Assembly: GCA_022706175.1 (NCBI GenBank)
Contig: JAKJDB010000103.1
Coordinates: forward strand, 1 to 7,813
DNA length: 7,813 nt
Reading direction: 5' to 3'
Source of the DNA: Candidatus Zhuqueibacterota bacterium
GTDB lineage: Bacteria > KSB1 > UBA2214
Position 1 is the stretch's first letter; each line of letters starts with the position of its first letter. Both the position numbers and the translations under genes were made by a program. Shown piece by piece: positions 6,225 through 7,813 of this stretch. The notes beneath the pieces are model-generated. The model made no database searches. It was given only the letters and a program-made list of their open reading frames with translations, and was not told the DNA's origin.

Positions 6225-6685
6225 AGCGTTGTTGCATCATCCTAGCAGCAGCCCTGCTGGGAGCAGGGTGCGCGGCCTGGGCCGCCGATCAGCCCTCCAC
6301 GGCCGACAGCGTCAAATCCCCCACCGGCGCCATGCTGCGCTCTCTGGCGGTGCCGGGATGGGGACAATGGTACAATGGAAAGAAATTCAAAGCCGTGCTG
6401 CTGGCCGGCGGAGAGATCGGGCTGGCGGCGGACGCCGTCATCCTCAACCAGATGGCTGCACGCAGCGACAACCTGCAGGACCGTGCTTTTTATCGCGACA
6501 ATCGCAGCCTCGCCATCTGGTGGCTGGCCGCGGTGATTCTCTATGCCATGGCCGACGCGTATGTGGATGCGCATCTGCATGGCTTTGATGAAAGCATGGA
6601 ACTCAGCAGCGGACCGCCGATGGCGGATCCATTCTTTCCTGCACCGGTCACCAAGATCACATTCCGTTTTGCTTTTGGAGGTTGA
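6221..6685 (+). CDS. DUF5683-like exported/membrane protein
   Basis: This 154-residue protein begins with a signal sequence (MKRCCIILAAALLGAGCAAWA). LGAGC is a poor lipobox because the -3 position is Gly, so cleavage after AWA is as likely. The core GAMLRSLAVPGWGQWYNGKKFKAVLL (36-61) resembles the DUF5683 pattern of a PGWGQxYN motif before a hydrophobic segment. Two further hydrophobic stretches are at about 58-78 and 97-117, and the tail ends in alternating aromatic residues (ITFRFAFGG). The function of this family is not known; such proteins recur in FCB genomes. It is coupled to ridA through a 4-base overlap, and its last codons carry the strong ribosome binding site of the next gene. Confidence 0.75.
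   Translation: MKRCCIILAAALLGAGCAAWAADQPSTADSVKSPTGAMLRSLAVPGWGQWYNGKKFKAVLLAGGEIGLAADAVILNQMAARSDNLQDRAFYRDNRSLAIWWLAAVILYAMADAYVDAHLHGFDESMELSSGPPMADPFFPAPVTKITFRFAFGG
6677..6681 (+). promoter_or_regulatory. Strong Shine-Dalgarno for the HD-domain gene
   Basis: GGAGG lies seven bases before ATG 6689, inside the last codons of the preceding gene. It is the best ribosome binding site in the window and shows that the HD gene originally starts at 6689, upstream of the frame break, and not at the downstream GTG 6817. Confidence 0.75.
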
Positions 6686-6688
6686 ATC

Positions 6689-6856
6689 ATGACGCGAGCC
6701 GAGGCGTTCGAATTATCCCGATCCCGCTTCACCAATCAAAATCTCTTTAAACACGTGCTGGCGGTCGAAGCCGTGATGCGCGAACTGGCCGAACATCTGC
6801 ACCAGGACCAGGAGGCGTGGGATTGCTGCATGATCTGGATTATGAGGAGACCATGA
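6689..6856 (+). pseudogene. N-terminal piece of frameshifted HD-domain protein
   Basis: This 55-codon frame starts with a strong ribosome binding site and encodes an HD-family N-terminus: MTRAEAFELSRSRFTNQNL, then KHVLAVEAVM, where His22 would be the first metal ligand, then RELAEHLHQDQEAW. After Trp44 it turns into unrelated residues (DCCMIWIMRRP) and stops at 6854-6856. The HD motif continues in the frame one base back, from about 6817. A missing base in GTGGGATTG (6817-6825) would restore the frame, and relatives as I recall them also have about three more residues (Leu-Ala-Gly type) here, so a 10-base loss is possible. The TGA overlaps an ATG at 6853 in the other frame. A sequencing error at a G run is a serious alternative. 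Confidence 0.7.
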
Positions 6857-7224
6857 AGACGCCGGAACGGCACACGATCGTCACCATGGAACTGCTCAAA
6901 CCCCACGCCGTGGCGGAAGAGATCCTGCATGCCATTCGATGCCACAATAACCTGGCGCCGCGCGAAAGCCTTCTCGACAAAGCGCTGTACGCCGTCGATC
7001 CGATCACAGGGCTGATCGTGGCCGCGGTGCTCATGCACCCGGATAAAAAACTGGCCTCGCTCACCAGCGAATTTGTTCTGCGCCGGTTCAAGGAGAAAAG
7101 CTTTGCCAAGGGCGCGAATCGGGAACAGATACAGACCTGCGCGGATCTCGGCCTTTCTCTGGAAGAGTTCACCACCATTGCCATTAGCGGCATGCAAAAG
7201 ATCAACGTCGAGTTGGGATTTTAA
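6817..7224 (+). CDS. C-terminal piece of HD-domain phosphohydrolase-like protein (frameshifted upstream)
   Basis: This 135-codon open frame, nominally from GTG 6817, holds the rest of the HD protein: GLLHDLDYE (2-10) with the His-Asp pair, PERH (16-19), LLKPH (26-30) and AIRCHN (39-44) as further metal ligands, then LLDKALYAVDPITGLI (52-67), a motif typical of small HDIG-related hydrolases. Joined with 6689-6819 it would give about 180 residues, the usual size. HD proteins of this kind are metal-dependent phosphohydrolases acting on nucleotides or similar phosphates; the substrate is unknown. AGGAGG touches the GTG with only one base between, too close for normal initiation, so 6817 is probably not a natural start. 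The gene follows the DUF5683-like gene and precedes the YfiM-like gene by one base. Confidence 0.8.
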   Translation: MGLLHDLDYEETMKTPERHTIVTMELLKPHAVAEEILHAIRCHNNLAPRESLLDKALYAVDPITGLIVAAVLMHPDKKLASLTSEFVLRRFKEKSFAKGANREQIQTCADLGLSLEEFTTIAISGMQKINVELGF

Positions 7225-7225
7225 T

Positions 7226-7588
7226 ATGATCCGGCTCTGCTGGCTTTTTCTTCTGCCCACGCTGGTGTTCGGTCAGTCCCAGCCCGACAGCACCGCTCGC
7301 CAACCGATCAAACCGGTCCCTCGAGACCTCTGGCTGGCCAAGGACAAGGCGGACCATCTGATCTGTTCCGCCTTTCTGGTGGGTTTGGGATATTATATGG
7401 CGCACGAAGAGATGGACCGTTCTCATCCCCAAGCCTGCACCGCCGGGCTGGGATTTTCTTTTTCCCTGGGCATAGCCAAGGAGGTCTATGACCGCCGCGG
7501 ACGCAAAGGCGTGGCAAGCTGGCGCGACCTGGTGGCGGATGCTCTGGGATGCGGTTTGGGATACGCCCTGATCGCGTTGGGCCGCTGA
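7226..7588 (+). CDS. DUF2279/YfiM-like exported protein
   Basis: This 120-residue protein has a signal peptide (MIRLCWLFLLPTLVFGQS, cleavage near residue 17). The mature part shows DKADHLICSAFLVGLGYY (40-57), GFSFSLGIAKEVYDRRG (76-92) and SWRDLVADALGCGLGY (98-113). The DK-H, GxxKEVYD and SWxDLxxDxxG patterns match the DUF2279 family, which includes E. coli YfiM, a predicted periplasmic lipoprotein. There is no Cys at the cleavage site here, so it may be periplasmic or membrane-embedded through its two hydrophobic stretches instead of a lipoprotein. It starts one base after the HD-gene stop without an obvious Shine-Dalgarno sequence, suggesting coupled translation. The frame is also open upstream to 7073, but that part is a shadow of the HD gene. 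Confidence 0.75.
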   Translation: MIRLCWLFLLPTLVFGQSQPDSTARQPIKPVPRDLWLAKDKADHLICSAFLVGLGYYMAHEEMDRSHPQACTAGLGFSFSLGIAKEVYDRRGRKGVASWRDLVADALGCGLGYALIALGR

Positions 7589-7653
7589 AGGGGCTTTCTC
7601 ATTCACTCAATCATTGATTCACTATTTCCAATAAATCACAGGAAGCAAGACCC

Positions 7654-7813
7654 ATGCAGGGGAAACCACAAGTCATCAGTCTGCACACAGCCTCTCTCAC
7701 GGAAGGGAGGGCCTTTTTTGCTCCACACTCGGTCTGGCCGGCGCCGGCCGTTGCCAGGGAAAAACGCGCCATGGCGGTGACAACGCACCAGGCGATGGAG
7801 AGCGACCGTCTTG
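7654..7813 (+). CDS. Open frame running off the window; possible gamma-glutamyltransferase-like N-terminus
   Basis: From ATG 7654 the frame is open for 53 codons to the window end. GGAAG lies about nine bases upstream. Residues from about 28 on (WPAPAVAREKRAMAVTTHQAMESDRL is split here as WPAPAVAREK and RAMAVTTHQAMESDRL) resemble the N-terminal region of gamma-glutamyltransferases, which usually have a GMVAsxxPLA-type stretch before a GGNAVDAA motif; that motif would lie beyond the window. The resemblance is loose and from memory. A terminator-like hairpin falls inside codons 13-22, so the true start may be later (for example ATG 7771), or this frame may be noncoding. Confidence 0.35.
   Translation, partial: MQGKPQVISLHTASLTEGRAFFAPHSVWPAPAVAREKRAMAVTTHQAMESDRL
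7690..7719 (+). terminator. Putative intrinsic terminator after the YfiM-like gene
   Basis: GCCTCTCT (7690-7697) pairs with AGGGAGGGC (7704-7712) as eight base pairs with one bulged G (7709) around the loop CACGGA. It is followed by C and six T (7714-7719). Placed 101 bases after the stop of the YfiM-like gene, it could end the operon. It conflicts with an open frame starting at 7654, in which the T run would encode Phe-Phe. Confidence 0.5.

Noticed and set aside
6810..6819. GTG 6817 with AGGAGG as a genuine start
   Set aside because: Only one base separates AGGAGG from GTG, and the conserved HD N-terminus lies upstream in another frame with its own strong ribosome binding site.
7605..7623. 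Small palindrome AATCATTGATT (7609-7619)
   Set aside because: Five-base arms in AT-rich sequence are expected by chance and no linked promoter was found.
7654..7713. Possible riboswitch leader before the last open frame
   Set aside because: GGGGAAACC and GCACACAGCC loosely recall aptamer pieces, but the required stem partners are missing.

Overview
This window looks like chromosomal DNA of a Gram-negative bacterium, moderately GC-rich in its genes. MsbA, a DUF4834-like membrane peptide, a DUF5683-like envelope protein and folB-folK-deoxynucleoside kinase linkage suggest the Fibrobacterota-Chlorobiota-Bacteroidota (FCB) superphylum or a related candidate phylum such as KSB1/Calditrichota. That placement is inferred from gene content only; no rRNA or tRNA gene was seen.

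Layout. Positions 1-1881 (minus strand) hold the first 627 codons of a large secreted protein: signal peptide, SGNH/GDSL esterase domain, then at least six calcium-loop (FG-GAP/VCBS) repeats. Its C-terminus lies outside the window. An AT-rich divergent intergenic region (1882-2120) separates it from a plus-strand cluster. That region contains a near-perfect inverted repeat whose two arms each carry a TTGACA hexamer, one facing each way, suggesting two face-to-back promoters that share one element.

The first plus-strand block (2121-3647) is a tightly overlapping set: folB (dihydroneopterin aldolase), folK (HPPK) and a deoxynucleoside kinase. It joins tetrahydrofolate synthesis to nucleotide salvage, both of which feed dTMP and DNA precursor supply. 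A 118-base GC-rich gap able to form hairpins follows.

The second block (3766-7588) reads as one operon-like run with gaps of 17 bases or less, or 4-base overlaps: a 60-residue single-span membrane protein, an MsbA-type ABC exporter, RidA, a DUF5683-like envelope protein, an HD-domain protein interrupted by an apparent frameshift near 6820, and a DUF2279/YfiM-like exported protein. The block is a mix of envelope functions and metabolic housekeeping. The last 225 bases contain a terminator-like hairpin with a T-tract (7690-7719). It lies inside an open frame that starts at 7654 and runs off the window, and that frame may be the start of a gamma-glutamyltransferase-like gene.

I found no mobile element, CRISPR array or clear phage or defence system, and nothing I would call a new biological system. 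The points most worth checking are the HD-gene frameshift, the mirrored promoter palindrome, a missing catalytic tyrosine in FolB, and the esterase-repeat architecture.
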